From NCBI GenBank assembly GCA_964017195.1, contig OZ024887.1, positions 66,330,228 through 66,394,227 of the forward strand: DNA of 64,000 nucleotides, given 5' to 3'. A program made the translations under genes and the position numbers. This DNA is from Siderastrea radians. Taxonomy: Eukaryota > Cnidaria > Anthozoa > Scleractinia > Rhizangiidae. This document shows positions 23,620 to 36,600 of this stretch, one piece after another. Numbering within the stretch: the first letter of the stretch is position 1; each line of letters starts with the position of its first letter. The notes beneath the pieces are model-generated. The model was not told where the DNA came from, made no database searches, and saw only the letters and a list, made by a program, of their open reading frames with translations.

Positions 23620-24915
23620 ATGAGGGCTAGCTTTATATTTGTTATACTTGTCACTGTTGTCTCGTTGTTCGTGGTATTTTTCTACAAGCAGGCTCCAACC
23701 ATGCCATGGACGCCAGCGACGTATTTAATACATGGAAAGAATTCCAACAGCATCTTGACGGAAGAGTTTGTGACTTTACATGAAGATGAAGGAAAACGAC
23801 AACAACAGGCTGGTGAAGTCCTGCAAACAGAGAAAACGCAGAAGACATATAAAAATGTACAATTGCTTGAGTCTGGTATTAAACTAAAAGACCTTTTGTC
23901 ACGGGAAAACACCGACAGTAAAACGCAAAGTGGCGGAAGGGGCGAAAGAGAAGAAAGAAGCCAGCTACAGCAAACGTTTGCTGCAAGGAAAAATCTCATC
24001 ATATTGAGTCCAGGCCGAGGGGGATCTACTCTCCTTGGATCATTATTTGACTGCAATCCGCACGTCATGTATGGCTATGAGCCGTTATATGCCGTTGCTC
24101 AAAAAATGTTTAAAGTTAATTTGGTGCGTGGAGACAAGGAGCCGAAAAACTACAAAGAAACTAGCATCAAACTTATCGATAGCTTCCTCGATTGTGATTT
24201 TAGTGATGTCAGTAATACAACCTTTTCAGCGTTTTCTAGAAGTCACTTTCACCGCGGCAAGAGTAAGGCGCTATCTAAAAAGTACTTGCCAAACATTTCA
24301 AATACCTCACTTAGTAAAGCTTGTAACGCTTACAATTACACTGTTATCAAGATTTTATCTTCCCGGGTACCCAGCAAAACGATACAGACCTTTAAGGAAC
24401 TTTTTCAAAAGCGAAACCGATATGACGTCAAAATGGTCCACTTGGTTCGCGACCCAAGAGCGGTCGTTTTCTCGAGGATTAAATTGAAGTGGATGAAAAA
24501 TCACTTGAGTCCCGGTTTTCACAAAAATGTTCAAAGGATTTGTGATCCAATACTGCGGAATGTGCGGCTTGGCTTGTTATATCCTCCGCCCTGGCTTAAG
24601 AATCGCTTTAAAGTAGTTCGCTACGAAGACCTTACGTTAAATACTCTAAATACAACACAGGAACTGTACAGTTTCGCGGGATTTGATTGGTCGGCAAGCG
24701 TTGATGAATGGATAAGAGCCCTTACGAAAAACACAAAACAACGGGGCGCTTATACTGTGTTCAGAAATGCTTCAGCTGCTGTTGACGGCTGGAAAAACGC
24801 TCCTGAGCCCTTGGTAAGAGCTGTAGAAAATATCTGTGGTGATCTCATGGATTTTCTTGGCTACGAAAAGCTGAGGAAGCAGGATATCGACAATACTGTA
24901 AACTTGGCCGTTTGA
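23620..24915 (+). CDS. Carbohydrate 6-O-sulfotransferase-like protein, copy 2 (intact)
   Basis: A 431-residue single-exon protein of the same Golgi PAPS-dependent GST family. It has a signal-anchor at about residues 5-22, a Gln-rich stem, a PAPS loop SPGRGGST (130-137), and RDPRAVVFSR at 277-286. RYEDL and the CGDLMDFLGYEKL tail also follow. It is two residues shorter than copy 1: one lost in the membrane segment, and one after the 3'-phosphate motif, where copy 1 reads KSVNWMKD and this reads KLKWMKN. Differences from copy 1 concentrate in the membrane/stem region and in the SDVSNTTFSAFSRSHFHRGK stretch around residues 197-216, while the catalytic blocks are almost unchanged. That is the pattern expected under purifying selection. 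The ATG is 45 bp after the acceptor at 23574, as in copy 1. Expression may be altered by the intron insertions (inference). Confidence 0.93.
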   Translation: MRASFIFVILVTVVSLFVVFFYKQAPTMPWTPATYLIHGKNSNSILTEEFVTLHEDEGKRQQQAGEVLQTEKTQKTYKNVQLLESGIKLKDLLSRENTDSKTQSGGRGEREERSQLQQTFAARKNLIILSPGRGGSTLLGSLFDCNPHVMYGYEPLYAVAQKMFKVNLVRGDKEPKNYKETSIKLIDSFLDCDFSDVSNTTFSAFSRSHFHRGKSKALSKKYLPNISNTSLSKACNAYNYTVIKILSSRVPSKTIQTFKELFQKRNRYDVKMVHLVRDPRAVVFSRIKLKWMKNHLSPGFHKNVQRICDPILRNVRLGLLYPPPWLKNRFKVVRYEDLTLNTLNTTQELYSFAGFDWSASVDEWIRALTKNTKQRGAYTVFRNASAAVDGWKNAPEPLVRAVENICGDLMDFLGYEKLRKQDIDNTVNLAV

Positions 24916-25895
24916 CATAGGCAACAGTTGATTTTCTCGTTACCTTTAGCAGGCCCTTTGTGAATTCAAGGCTTGGTGCCCAAATAATTAAAAGTTGAAT
25001 TTTATTTGTAGCGAAAGTAAACTCATTTTCATATAAATGGCTGTGTTCCGGACCTCGCCTTGAAGGAGAGCAATTCGGAAATGGTTAACCTGCGAAGACA
25101 CCTTTGAATGATTTATAACGAGGTTCGTCAAAACAGCGAATGCTACTAGGAGGTCTGCGGGCCCGCCGTGGGCCTAGTTCAGTGACCGTAGTGATTCCAG
25201 GAAATTGAGTTATATTTATTTAGTGATGCGTGGACGCGTGGGCTGCGTAGCACTCGTGACGTAAATGACATACGAGACGGAGCTGCAAAAAGGAGAAAGA
25301 GGAACTTTGATCTCAGTTAGAACAGAACGGCTTTGTTTTTCCAGTAGTCCATCGCCCGTTTCTTTTTTCAGGATAATGCTAACAGTGGGTTGTAGCGCAT
25401 ATTCCCAGGCGGGTACTAAGGGTTAAAAGTGAAGAGGAACCTAGAGGAGTTGCGAATGAAGAAATAATTCAACACCTAATAAAAGACCCAGGGGTTAAAA
25501 GTAAACCTGAAGAATACCATGGGTTTTTTCTATCCCAGAATTGTAAACTGTGTGAACCTTAAACCTGATACCGCCCCTCCTCCGAAAAAAATTACTAGTA
25601 AAAAATTTCAATTCCCAAAACAAATAATTCTTTGCACCTCCCAGTCACTGTTAAATACCTAATACACCCAGGTGACATATTGTCCAATCACCAACATTTT
25701 TCAGTACAACTTACTTAATAACTCCTGTAAAGTGCTGACTGCAGAATGCAGGCTGTATCTGGGGACTAAATTCTGTAGATCAGGTGCATTTAGGCTAAGA
25801 TACTATATTAGGCATTTTACACCAGGTTAGCTTTGGTCTGCAGTCTACGTTATAGTGACCGTATGTAATAGAAGACATTTCTGCATACATAGCAA
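24916..25895 (+). repeat. Duplicated 3' flank of copy 2
   Basis: 24916-24990 and 25005-25195 match 3672-3760 and 4005-4195. 25193-25893 matches 7955-8620 in the same orientation. In unit 1 these two blocks are separated by 3.8 kb, and here they abut. No gene. Confidence 0.8.
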
Positions 25896-26309
25896 TACTC
25901 TCATTTGCTTCATGCTTTAGAAACCAGGATAAGCTCCGGCCGTGTGGGCCTCCTTGGCTCGTGTGCGACTTTACCTTATTTGAACGTGTAGTTCAACTCT
26001 AATCGAAAATAAACTTCTTTTTGGAAGTTTTCCGTCTGTTCGATTTGTCACGGAAAACGTTTTGTACTGAGAGGTTAGATTTTGACTCTATGGAACGAAA
26101 ATCTAACGAGGCTGCGTTGAGGAAACTCGTCGCACATTTGAAGAAAATAGAAGTTCGAGGTGACTGGCAACGAATAAGGAAGATATAATTTTGCTGTTCT
26201 TTTTTAATTCTGATGGAAGCCTTTTAATTCTTTTAATTCATTTATAATCCTGAGCGAAGTCTAAGCGAAGTGTGATATTGTCTCTTTTTTGTTTGTGTCG
26301 ATTTTGTTG
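25896..26309 (+). other. Unique spacer with a possible small ORF
   Basis: A 32-codon frame starts at 26091 (MERKSNEAALRKL...), is basic and helix-like, and ends at a TAA near 26189. It has no paralogue in the window and no domain I recognise. It could be an exon fragment or chance. Nothing else is supported. Confidence 0.2.
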
Positions 26310-26318
26310 GTAAAGACT

Positions 26319-27478
26319 CATTCTCGTTCCCAGAGACTACGATCTGTTCGGTCAGCGGTGGGATCGTCAGGCTCTGGTATCAGCCATTACCGGATGTCGT
26401 GAAATTCACGACATCCGGTAGCGCATGTCTAATTCGCTAAGTTGCTATTGCGCCTGCTCTATTCCCGTCCGTGGAGCTCTGGGCATGACAATTCTGACAA
26501 CAACCGAGAAATTTGAATTCCTATCAATTGAGTCATGGTTAGTCGATCTAACAGGTCGACTAAAAGCTGTTCGGCACCCTCTAAATCTCCTGCAATTAGC
26601 GGAAAACCTGGAGCTTTAAAAGGAACAAACTTACGAAGCTGCCTTTCTGCCGAAGTTGTTCAGAAGAACGATTAGCTACGATTGTCCCTGCATTTTTCTC
26701 ACGGGTTTTGGATTTGTATCTTGCCTGAATAAAGGTATTGCATTTGCGTTATACTGAATTGTATTACATTCGTCTGGTTTCTGTTGTGTAAGAATGTCAA
26801 CTGTGTACTTATCAGACAATCAATCAGACAAAACAAAATTTTGGCCGTTACCAGAACAGTACGATTGTCCCTGCATTTGCTCACGGGTTTTGGATTTGTA
26901 TCTTGCCTGAATAAAGGTATTGCATTTGCGTTATACTGAATTGTATTACATTCATCTGGTTTCTGTTGTGTGAGAATGTCAACTGTGTACTTATCGCTTC
27001 GCCACTAAATGCTACACAGTATTACGTTTTATCCCATGGAAAATTTCCACAAGCATTTGGCGCCCAAGTTTTTTAACATCGACATCAAGAGGTCACTAGA
27101 AAAGTTGATTTAAGTTTATTTATGGACAAGCTGTAGATTTGTAGAAAATGCTGTAGCGAGAAAAGAATCGCTGGCATTCAGCGACAATCTCTAACACTTT
27201 GAATTCTTACGTGCTTAACCAAACAGCAAAATTTGGTGGCTTAATCTGCCCTAAGCCTCATTCTTTGCGTGGAAATCGATCAAGTAAATAAAATTATATG
27301 TAATGCCCTTATTAATTCAACCGGAAATAAAACGTTATGCGTAGAAGCCAAAAAATTTTAACGTTATTGCGCATACAGTTTGAATCGGCCAATCAGACAA
27401 AACAAAATTTTGGCCGTTACCAGAGCTACAAGAGAGACGTAATTTAAAAAAAGCCGCATAGCTCTGGGGACGAGAATG
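26319..27478. mobile_element. 1.16 kb non-autonomous DNA transposon, CATTCTCG family (short form)
   Basis: Ends are CATTCTCGTTCCCAGAG and its inverted counterpart, flanked by exact 9 bp duplications GTAAAGACT (26310-26318, 27479-27487), as in Mutator-like elements. A perfect palindrome of about 30 bp centred near 26406 (core CGTGAA/TTCACG within GGATGTCG..CGACATCC) lies close to the left end. 26679-26813 and 26862-26995 are a 135 bp direct duplication with a 48 bp spacer. In reverse orientation both ends match the larger element at 33646-37265, so this is an internally deleted relative. No transposase. Confidence 0.85.
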
Positions 27479-27910
27479 GTAAAGACTCGAAGAAGAAAAC
27501 TGGAGACTGAATCGACTTTGCCGCGGGAGTACCTTTTATTTAGTCTGTTTTGTGAAAAGTTGTTTTAAGTCATTTTAAGCCTAGTTCAAACGTCCAACTT
27601 TATCTCTGCCGTACCTAATGGAAATGAGGAAAAGCTATTGTTTTTGCTAATTTGCATAAGATTCAGCACATGCGAAGTTTGACGTTTGACATAGGCCTTG
27701 TAAAACATCAGCACTCGCGCACAAAACAGCTCAGTTCATTAGTACCGATGCTATCGCGTCCATCACCATCCCGCATCGCACACAAAAGACGCAGGCAACA
27801 AACAAAGTGAGAAAGTACTTCGCGTTTGCTTTGGGTTTGCTTTACTTCGCTCTTTGATTGGATTAAAAAAACGCGCCACTTTCTCCAACCAGACTCGCTC
27901 GCGCACGTTT
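27479..27910. other. Spacer, no gene seen
   Basis: Mixed-composition DNA between two elements, starting with the right target duplication of the previous one. It has short frames only. No repeat pairing was recognised. Confidence 0.35.
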
Positions 27911-28317
27911 CTAGGCTCAGTCTCCAGCCGTGAGTGTCTCGATGCGCCCGCGATTCTCGCCACTTTCACGGCTGGGCGCACGGGTTTGGTTGCATGTCCG
28001 TGACGTCATGACAATTTTAATAATTATGCAGACAATCCATACGTCGATTGCATAAATTTTATCGGTTCTTTTTTTTGTATTGTCTTGAGAAAAAGCGAAA
28101 TGCGAAAAGTATTTCCTGAAACGCCTCCCAAAAGTGTGAAATTTCAAAAGAAAGACGAAATACCCCTAAATTATGACGCGCATTCTGCCCCGCAAATTTC
28201 AGGGGGCTTGTCTCTAATTGGTCAGTCTAAACAATAACCAAACCCGTGCGCCCAGCCGTGAAGGTGGCAAGAATCGCGGGCGCATCGAGACGCTCACGGC
28301 TGGAGACTGAGCCTAGG
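27911..28317. mobile_element. 407 bp foldback MITE
   Basis: Arms of about 90 bp are near-perfect inverted copies (CTAGGCTCAGTCTCCAGCCG on the left, the reverse complement on the right), rich in CGGCTGGGCGCACGGGTTTGG. They are flanked by the direct repeat ACGTTT. The centre is AT-rich. Short frames on both strands at 27763-28439 are arm sequence. Confidence 0.75.
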
Positions 28318-29533
28318 ACGTTTCCGGCGCTTGGCGCATGATACATATATTTCCTTCGGGTTCTGATTGGTTCATTGCGTTGTTTAGGTCTTTTGTGATT
28401 GGCCAGAGTTATTGCTTTGGTTTTCAGTGTTTCTACCAAACTCAGTTGATAACCACTCTATTTTTAATTCTTTTATACAATTTCTCAACTCTTCTAGGCC
28501 CCATAAGGGTCATTTAAGTTTAAAGGCGTTTGTTAGACGGTAGCTCTTTCTTAAATAAAGGGTATACAAACGTCTGTGGTAAAACCTTCGAGTCACTGAT
28601 CAATATCTTCGCGTCTACACTTTATTTAACCAGGGTGCTCTGAAATAGTGCGTTCTACTCTAATTCGTTAGTCATCGTTCTATTCTTGCTCTCTTTTGAT
28701 TGTCAAGCTGCTTATATGCTCATAAAAAGTAACTGAATTAAACCACGGATTCCCTTGATTTATTTCCCTTTTTTGTGAAAAAGCAAAGCTCTTTACTAGC
28801 TTTTACTGGGTGCGTGTGACTTTCACTGAAGTAATTAAAACCATTTAAATTGATGAAATTGATGTGACTCAAAAAATCTATTAAAATCAATGAAATTCTA
28901 TAGTCACAATTCCGTTAACCATCGTTTTTCATCGATTGCCGATATCATATTGATTATCGAGTTTTATCAATTTGCCGGCTCGCAGGCCGTATTGCACCGT
29001 AAGACTGTGAAAACCCGATATCGCCGAAACTCCGTTATAACGAGATCCCCTGGTATAACGAACAATATTCCTCAGCCAAAGCTACAGTGAAACAATAAAA
29101 AGTCTGAAACAGGACCCCGACACAGCGAGTCCCGGATTACCGAAATCCTCCTTGTAAGGAACGCAATCCTTAAGCCCAAAATTTTAACATTTATTCGTTA
29201 AGTTAAAAATCTACCCAATGCAACCAACAAGTGTCATCACGCGACTGAAGCTGACAGCGAAGCAGATCAGTGGCGGAAATGCATGAAGAATGAAATCATG
29301 AATGTTCAGTTTTTTTATCACTTACTATCAGGATAGTAATTGCACAGTTAATCTAAATGCCGAGTGATGCAACGTAACACTGTTAAATGGGCAAAGTAAT
29401 TATTATCCAAAACTCGATATAACGAAGATTTTAGTCTTCCCACAAATTTGTTATAACGAGTTTTTTTTTCTGACGAGCCCCCGCTGTAACGAACACAATT
29501 TCCCAGTCCCCTTATAGTACTTCGTTATATATT
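28318..29533. repeat. Spacer with TATAACGA-type mariner-like fragments
   Basis: 28318-28980 has no gene. 29000-29100 and 29400-29520 carry repeated TATAACGA/TCGTTATA words (TCCGTTATAACGAGATCCCC; TTGTTATAACGAG). This is characteristic of Tigger/pogo-derived repeats. The exact ends are not resolved. Confidence 0.4.
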
Positions 29534-29535
29534 GG

Positions 29536-29587
<52 letters not shown>
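29534..29587. repeat. (AAAT)n microsatellite
   Basis: About 13 consecutive AAAT units. Confidence 0.95.
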
Positions 29588-29589
<2 letters not shown>

Positions 29590-31310
29590 TTTATTTAGGT
29601 GTCAACGGCATTTAGCACAGAATGCTAATTCGGGACACCTCCAAGATCGAATTGGAGTTTGGATGTGTTGGTTTTTGAGGAGTGGGAAAAACCGGAAAAC
29701 CTGGAGAAAAACCTCTCGGAGCAAGGACGAGAGCCAACAACAAACTTCCCCGTATCCCGGATTAGGAGCGTATTGCACAGTACTATGCCGGTTTTCCAAT
29801 ACTCATTAATAAAACAGGTAAAAAAAACAAGAAAAAAGTATGTAGTGGTATAATAAATCCTTTGTGGTACACGCATTGGTCTGCTTAGGTTGCATTTTCC
29901 TTGGCCCTGGTATTCCATTCCGCGCGTGTTGACTTTAGCAAAGAAGGCGTATGTAGTAAAAATGTATTGGCAAGAAAATTACGATCTTATTCGTATTTTT
30001 CTGATCGTATAAAGTACCATTTTCCTCCATTAAAAGTCGCAAGAAATATAATTATACAGTCGAGAGAATACAGTGTAGAGTCCTTGGTCCACGAGTAAAA
30101 AAAATTAGAATCTTCAATATCTTACCTGAAACAAAACGTAGCGAGCTGAAGTTTTCCCTCAAGATAGCTTTTATGTTTCTCGGGATAACCTTAAAGTGAC
30201 AAGTTCCAAACTGAAATATTTTTCTAGTAATTCGAAAAAAGGTGACCGTGCTAGCGAATTGGTCCTTGGTCCTTGGTCCGAATTGGCCCTTGGTCCGCGA
30301 ATGTGGTCCTCGGTCCGGGCATCATGTAAGCAGCACAAAAAGAACCTGTGAATTTAGGAGAATAAAAAGTTTTAACAATATTTTATTTATTTATTTATTT
30401 ATTTAAATTTTTAAATTTATTTATGAACATTTTTAGCTTCGCCTATACCCCTAAACTCATCACCCCCTCCCCCACCTCCGATCCCGCTCCGACTTGATAT
30501 GCACCTTTACGGTAGAACGCCAAATGTAGTACACTGTTTTTATGTTATTTGTTTTGGCCGCCTTAGCCAAGTTGTGCGTTTTCCTGCTCTTCTCTTAACC
30601 TGTTTATTTAACGTTTGCCTGAATCTTTACAGAAGTATTACATTTTTCACCCGGACCCATTGCCAATTAACAGTCAGCGGAGTCAAACAAGTCACCCTAT
30701 TGACAATCAAAATACATAAGAATATATTCTGCGCAGCCGAAAATAATTACAAGACTTGAAGCTTATATGCATTCTACGTGTACAAGAGAAGTTAACCCGT
30801 TTATAAACATGTATAAAGAAGAATTGAAAATATTCAGCAAAAACAAAGGCCGTTTCCATTTAACTAAGGTTTTCTTTATCTGCTTTGCGAAATGTATGTT
30901 CCCTTAAGGGTCATAGGTCGCGGACCAAAGACCCCTATACGAAAGTTGTTGATATTTTTCAAGAGTCGATAAAACAAAAATTTCAAACTCTGTCTGCAGC
31001 AAATTCGTTTACAACCGTAGAAATAAGTTTATCTGTAAACTTGTTTTAAAAAAAACGCGTCTTCCCGTTGCGTTTTATCTATGCACAAGCTATGACCTTG
31101 TAATTTTAATTACGGAGCCTCAAAAGTAAACACTTCAAGAAAGACAAATTGGCCCACCTGTCTACAAACATAAATTCCCCACCTTCACCAACAGCAGGAA
31201 AGACCAAACTTCGTCATATAGAAGAAGTCTAATCAATAAATCATCGGACACATTCGTTTTTTGTCGTATTCTACTTGACGAGGAAATATTACCAAGGAAG
31301 CCATACATGA
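29588..31310. other. Gene-poor stretch at the start of unit 3
   Basis: 29890-30060 matches 42445-42600 (CATTCCGCGCGT...AAAAGTCGCAAGA), marking the left edge of the duplicated unit that carries copies 3 and 4. 30060-31310 is absent from the unit 4 version, so it is an insertion or a retained segment. It contains a GGTCCTTGGTCC tandem patch (30253-30320) and a (TTAT)n run (30383-30408). The 97- and 86-codon frames at 29625-29918 and 30499-30759 are not supported. Confidence 0.4.
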
Positions 31311-31349
31311 CTTTACAAGCATTTTTCACGACACCCTTTTGTATCTAAG

Positions 31350-31482
31350 AAATACGGTCGAACTCCTCGCAGGCGACTCATTTGAAAACTTTATCCAATT
31401 AGAAATGGAAATTTTTTAATATTGCTTGGACTAAAGAAAGACTTGTTGATGGGTTGTTGAAGAGATTAAGAAAAACAGGAAG
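31350..31482 (+). other. Candidate 5'-UTR exon of sulfotransferase copy 3
   Basis: Conserved with about 42675-42800 upstream of copy 4, ending AAAAACAGGAAG followed by the donor GTAAGT (31483). The upstream limit is unknown. The assignment is by conserved position and donor only. Confidence 0.4.
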
Positions 31483-31667
31483 GTAAGTGATAGAAAATAC
31501 TGGACTGATTTAGTCGAAAATGAATGTGTCATCGTTAACTCTGTCCTAAGAAGAAAATCGATTATAAATGATGTTGTTAGTAAAGGCGGGTGAAAACTTG
31601 TTAATAAATGAGCTTATGAGCTTGGTGGAATTAGTAAGAGAGTGGGACGAACAAAAAAAAATTGAGT

Positions 31668-31739
31668 CCCCACCTGGAATTGAATCCCTGACGTTTCGTA
31701 CTCCGGTTGAACACTCTAACCACCGGCTGAGTTACTGGG
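31668..31739 (-). repeat. tRNA-derived SINE head, unit 3 copy
   Basis: On the minus strand CTCAGCCGGTGGTTAGAGTG (A-box-like) and GGGATTCAATTCC (B-box-like) sit at tRNA spacing, followed by T-runs. The paralogous unit has the same sequence at 43024-43096, so it was inserted before the duplication. Confidence 0.55.
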
Positions 31740-32229
31740 AGACTCAGGGCTAGCACGGTCAAATATAGGTTCAGTTGTGAGACGTGTCCTGCATACTGCT
31801 AGAATCAATTTCAATTTTAACTCCGTGAACAAATAAGAAATCGCTTGTGTCACCGTTAGTTATTTCTGCTGAAGAGTATGCTCTAAGACATTTTGATTAA
31901 AGCATTCTCAAAATAATCCCGGTAAGACTATGAGCATGAATACAATATCATTCATTGTCACAGTGTGCGCTGGCGGGCATAACTGGAATAAAAGTTGCAT
32001 AAATTACCCCCTTATTCTCTTACTTTCAAGGTAGTTAATCTTGCAGTTAGTGCTGAGCATAATCTGCTTCGTTTTACAGTCAATGTAACAAATCTCTCAT
32101 TTCCTTTTCATTTAGATACAACTTTCCGCAATTCATTAGTAAACGGGAAAGGCAGGATCTTTTACAAACTGCCTTCGTATGCTCAGCGTAGGTAGCTACG
32201 GACATGGATCAGAACAAGTCGACCAGTCG

Positions 32230-32880
32230 CTGAAAACCTATTGATTCAAAGGAACTCATTTGAATTTCATTGCAAGCTTTATTTGAAAGCGCCGCCGCCG
32301 AAATGCTGGTCAGCGGTGCGATCACGAAGTTAAACCAAAGCCAAAACCAAAAAGAAACGAAACAAAAACAAAAACTAAAATAAAAAGGAAGCAAGAAAGG
32401 AAAAACAAGCAAAGCCCCCAAATTTTACTGACGTCACCTTTTGCATGTGTCTCCAAGTTTAAAACCATAGAGCGTGGGGGGGGGGGGGGGATGGGGGTTC
32501 CCTGCCTAGAGAATTTGGGCCCTCAGGTCTCCTGGTCTCTGGCCATGCTTCTCTCTTTCTTCTCTCTTTCTCACCTCACCCACACAGGACTTTCGATCCT
32601 AACACATACATGAACTAGTAATCTGACGTAGCTCTACTCAAGTCTCCCTGAAGCAGGTTAGAGCATCCGACCGGTTCAATAAGGCTGACTTGCTGGATGT
32701 TCGTGCAACTCCGCGGGGGAGTCAACTCCTTCTCTTCGCCAGCTCGTTTCGTTCGCACGCTAGGGAATTGCGGCTCCTCCACTTCGTCGCACGGAAACCC
32801 GACCAAGTCAGAGCTGCTGGCAGGCTAGGTTTGACTCTTGCTGAGGAAACTGATCTTTTTCCGCTTTGCCTCTTGCTGGT
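32230..32880 (+). repeat. Segmental duplication block upstream of copy 3
   Basis: Direct copy of about 44370-45027. It includes GCCGCCGCCGAAATGCTGGTCAG, an A-rich AAACCAAAAAGAAACG run, CAGGTTAGAGCATCCGACCG (tRNA A-box-like), and TGGCAGGCTAGGTTTGACTC. The G-run at 32477-32490 varies in length between copies. Noncoding. Confidence 0.75.
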
Positions 32881-33645
32881 AGGGTACCGTGCAATAATTA
32901 CCTGGAGGGGGGGGGGGGCAAAGGAGAAAATCACAACTAGAGAGAGGGGGGTTTGGGTGTAAATTTAATACATACAGGGGGGCATTACTTTTTTCACTCT
33001 TTTTCACAAACTGGAAAAGTGTAGAAGAGCTATTAGGGTTGAGACGTTTATACTTGCTTACACTGGTTAAACTGGGAAAATATCAAATCCAGGTGCTCTG
33101 ATCTCTGAAATGGCTGATTATTTAATATTTTCCTATCTGTCACGCAGTAGGAAAGGAATGCCTCTGTCATATATTAAAATAGTGCTACTTTATTGGCACC
33201 AGGAATGCTGTTAAAATTAGCTTGGATTTTGATTATGTTTGGGGGAAAACGCTAAAAATGGCATTTCTGAGCGTCTAGATTTCGAAATTTTCTGAGGGAG
33301 CATGCCCCCAGACCCCCCTAAAAGCCAGCGCCTTCGGCGCTTTCGCAATTGCCTCGGTTATCAGAAAAGTCTGGCTACGGCCCTGACACTATGATGTTTT
33401 TCAATGAAAAAGAAAGATGCCAATGTAGGATAGCCTACATTGTATTATAATTAAAGAGAATGGAAAACCTAACTGTTGACTTTAATAGCAATAAATTGAA
33501 CTATGTATATATAAACAGTTTGATTACTTTGCAAAGTAAGCTTATAAACTTCTCCCGAGTGTCCAGTTAAAGAAATTGTCCAACGAGGGAAAATTATACT
33601 CCGCTGAAGAAAGGTCTTTGCAAGAGTTCTGTTCCCAGTACAACG

Positions 33646-36600
33646 CATTCTCGTCCCCAGAGCTACGCGGATTATTTTAAATTACGTCTCTTGTAGCTCT
33701 GGTAAAGGCCAAAAATTTATTTATTTTGATTGGCTGATTCAAACTGTATGCGCAATAACGTTAAAATTTTTTGGCTTCTACGCATAACGTTTTATTTCCG
33801 GTTGAATTAATCAGGGCATTAATTAATATATTGACTTCATCAATTTCCACGCAAAGAATGTGGCTTAGGGCAGATTAAGCGACCACATTTTGCTGTTTGG
33901 TTAAGCACATAAGAATTCAAAGCGTTAGAGATTGTCGCTAAATGCCAGCGATTCTTTTCTCGCTATTGCATTTTCTACAAAACTACAACTTTGCCATAAA
34001 TAAACTTACGTATAACTGTCTCATCAACTTTTGTAATGACCTCTTGATGTCGATGTTTAAAAACTTGGGCGCCAAATTCTTCTGGAAATTTTCGATGGGG
34101 TAAAACGGAATACAATATAGTATTTAGTGGCGAAACGATAAGTAGTACACAATTGACATTCTGACACATCAGAAACCAGACGAATGTAATAAAATAACTG
34201 TACAATTCAGTATAACGCAAATGCAATACCTTTATTCAGGCAAGATACAAATCCAAACCTCGTGAGCAAAATGCAGGGACAATCGTTCTTCTGAACAACT
34301 ACGGCACCAAAGGCAGCTTTTTAAGTTTGCTCCCTTTAAAGCTCCAGGTTTTCCGCTAATTGCAGGAGATTTAGAGGGTTCCGAACAGCTTTTCCATGAC
34401 TCGATCGATCATGAGGAACTTAGGCCACGAAAAAAATTCGCAGCATGTATTCATTAAAAGCGATATTTGACGCGAATCCTTTCTGTCAGCAATGTAAAGA
34501 ATTATATCAACACGTGCGGTCGGCATGTGTCCGTGCGGTTATTTAACAGCGTGACATACATTAAGATTATGAGAAAAGCGATCACTTCGTAAAGCAAAAA
34601 TTATTACAGGAAAGAACGAGCGCAGTCAGCGCAAGTGCGGGAGTTTTAAGGTTAGTAAGTCTGATTTTCGGTTAACCTTCTTCTGGCTCTGTCGAATGCC
34701 AACAACAGAAAGGGTTTAAGTTGCACGATTTGTCACCATACGCCAGGAAACGAGACCCAAAACAGAACCAGAGAATCATTCAGTCTTGTAACGCCGTTTG
34801 TAATGATGTTCGTCGTTTCAGTTTTATGATATATTTTCTTTGCTAGACCGCCACCACAGTCCTTTGTGGCAATCAAAACCGGGTGATTTTAGTAGATTTT
34901 CCTGGGCAGGCTGTCAAAACAGAAACATAATTTTGTGTGAGAATTATCTGGCGGGAATTTATTATTTATTTACGTAAGCCTGCAAATTCTCCTCGATGCC
35001 TCTTAGAAAGCTGCGCATATTAATTTGCTTTACTAAGGTGCGTTGATTTCTATGTAGGTCGAGCAAAGAACCCGACATTGATCAGTTTTTAGACTAAGGC
35101 TATTGATTTTTATGTGAAGAAATGTATGTTAGAGGACGCATGGAACATGGCGCTTTCATGACTCTGATTATAATTTATTCGAGCTACACTGGTATCATGT
35201 ATTAATATCCCCAGCTTTATTGAGTTTTCCTTTTGATATTTTACTTCCTGTATTTCAAGTATAGAAGGATTTCAACCTAATTATTGTAGCGACATCTTGG
35301 GTAATACCAGGTTTTCTTCAAAACATGGTATTGCATTTGTGTTTTGCGTGTAACACAATGCTGGCGGGAAATATGAGGTTTTGAAAATCGTTGCGTCTTA
35401 ACGACGTGACCGATCTACGATGCAATGGAATCGAGACAAAAAGAGACAAGAGGCCTTTGGTAAGTAGCAATCATCATTACGATTTTGTACAGACCTTGAG
35501 ACGAAATATTAGCATCGCGTTCTTTATTCTGATTTCCTTAGATAATATGCTGTACCTGGAAACTTGATCGCTATCATTGCGCTTTAGCTTATTCAGTTTT
35601 CCTTGGGTAGAATATACCTGGAAGCGTTAAGTTTAACATCGTGCTTAATCTTATTCTGTCTTCCTTGGGTAGCATATACCTGGAAGAGGAATGTCTAACA
35701 TCGCGCTTTAGCTTATTCTGTCTTCCTTGGGTAGCAGATACCTGGAAGCGGAATGCTTAACATCGCGCTTTTAATAGCTTATTCTGTCTTCCTTGGGTAG
35801 CAGATACCTGGAAGCGGAATGTCTAACATCGCGCTTTGGCTTTATTCTGTCTTCCTTGGGTAGCAGATACCTGGAAGCGGAATGTCTAACATCGCGCTTT
35901 GGCTTTATTCTGTCTTCCTTGGGTAGCAGATACCTGGAAGTGGAATGTCTAACATTGCGCTTTAGCTTATTCTGTCTTCCTTGGGTAGCAGATACCTGGA
36001 AGCGGAATGTTGTCTAACGTTTTAGCTTATTCTGTCTTCCTTGGGTAGCAGATACCTGGAAGCGGAATGTCTAACATTGCACTTTAACTTATTCTGTCTT
36101 CCCTGGGTAGCAGATACCTGGAAGCGGAATGTTGTCTAACGTTTTAGCTTATTCTGTCTTCCTTGGGTAGCAGATACCTGGAAGTGGAATGTCTAACATT
36201 GCGCTTTAGCTTATTCTGTCTTCCTTGGGTAGCAGATACCTGGAAGCGGAATGTTGTCTAACGTTTTAGCTTATTCTGTCTTCCTTGGGTAGCAGATACC
36301 TGGAAGCGGAATGTCTAACATTGCGCTTTAACTTATTCTGTCTTCCCTGGGTAGCAGACTGATACCTGGAAGCGGAATGTATAACATCGCACTTTGGCTT
36401 ATTCTGTCGTTGCAGCAATAAAAAGCGTTCGAGCGATAATAACTGGCTTAAATAGGCGATGTATTGTGTCATCTCGCCTAAGCCTTAGCTTGTAGTGTTT
36501 GGTGCTGGAGCAAGGCAAATAATACCTCGAAAAATTAAAATAAATGTTTTTTGACATCATGGCTCTGTCGTAATCATTATTGCCAGCCTAGCCTATTAAA

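Noticed and set aside
35793..36017. Repeat peptide ORF (GSRYLEAECLTSRFGFILSSL units)
   Set aside because: Produced by three 63 bp units. Adjacent units of 61-66 bp break the frame, so it is satellite DNA.
35543..36420. CRISPR array
   Set aside because: Units are contiguous tandem repeats without unique spacers, in a eukaryotic transposon context.
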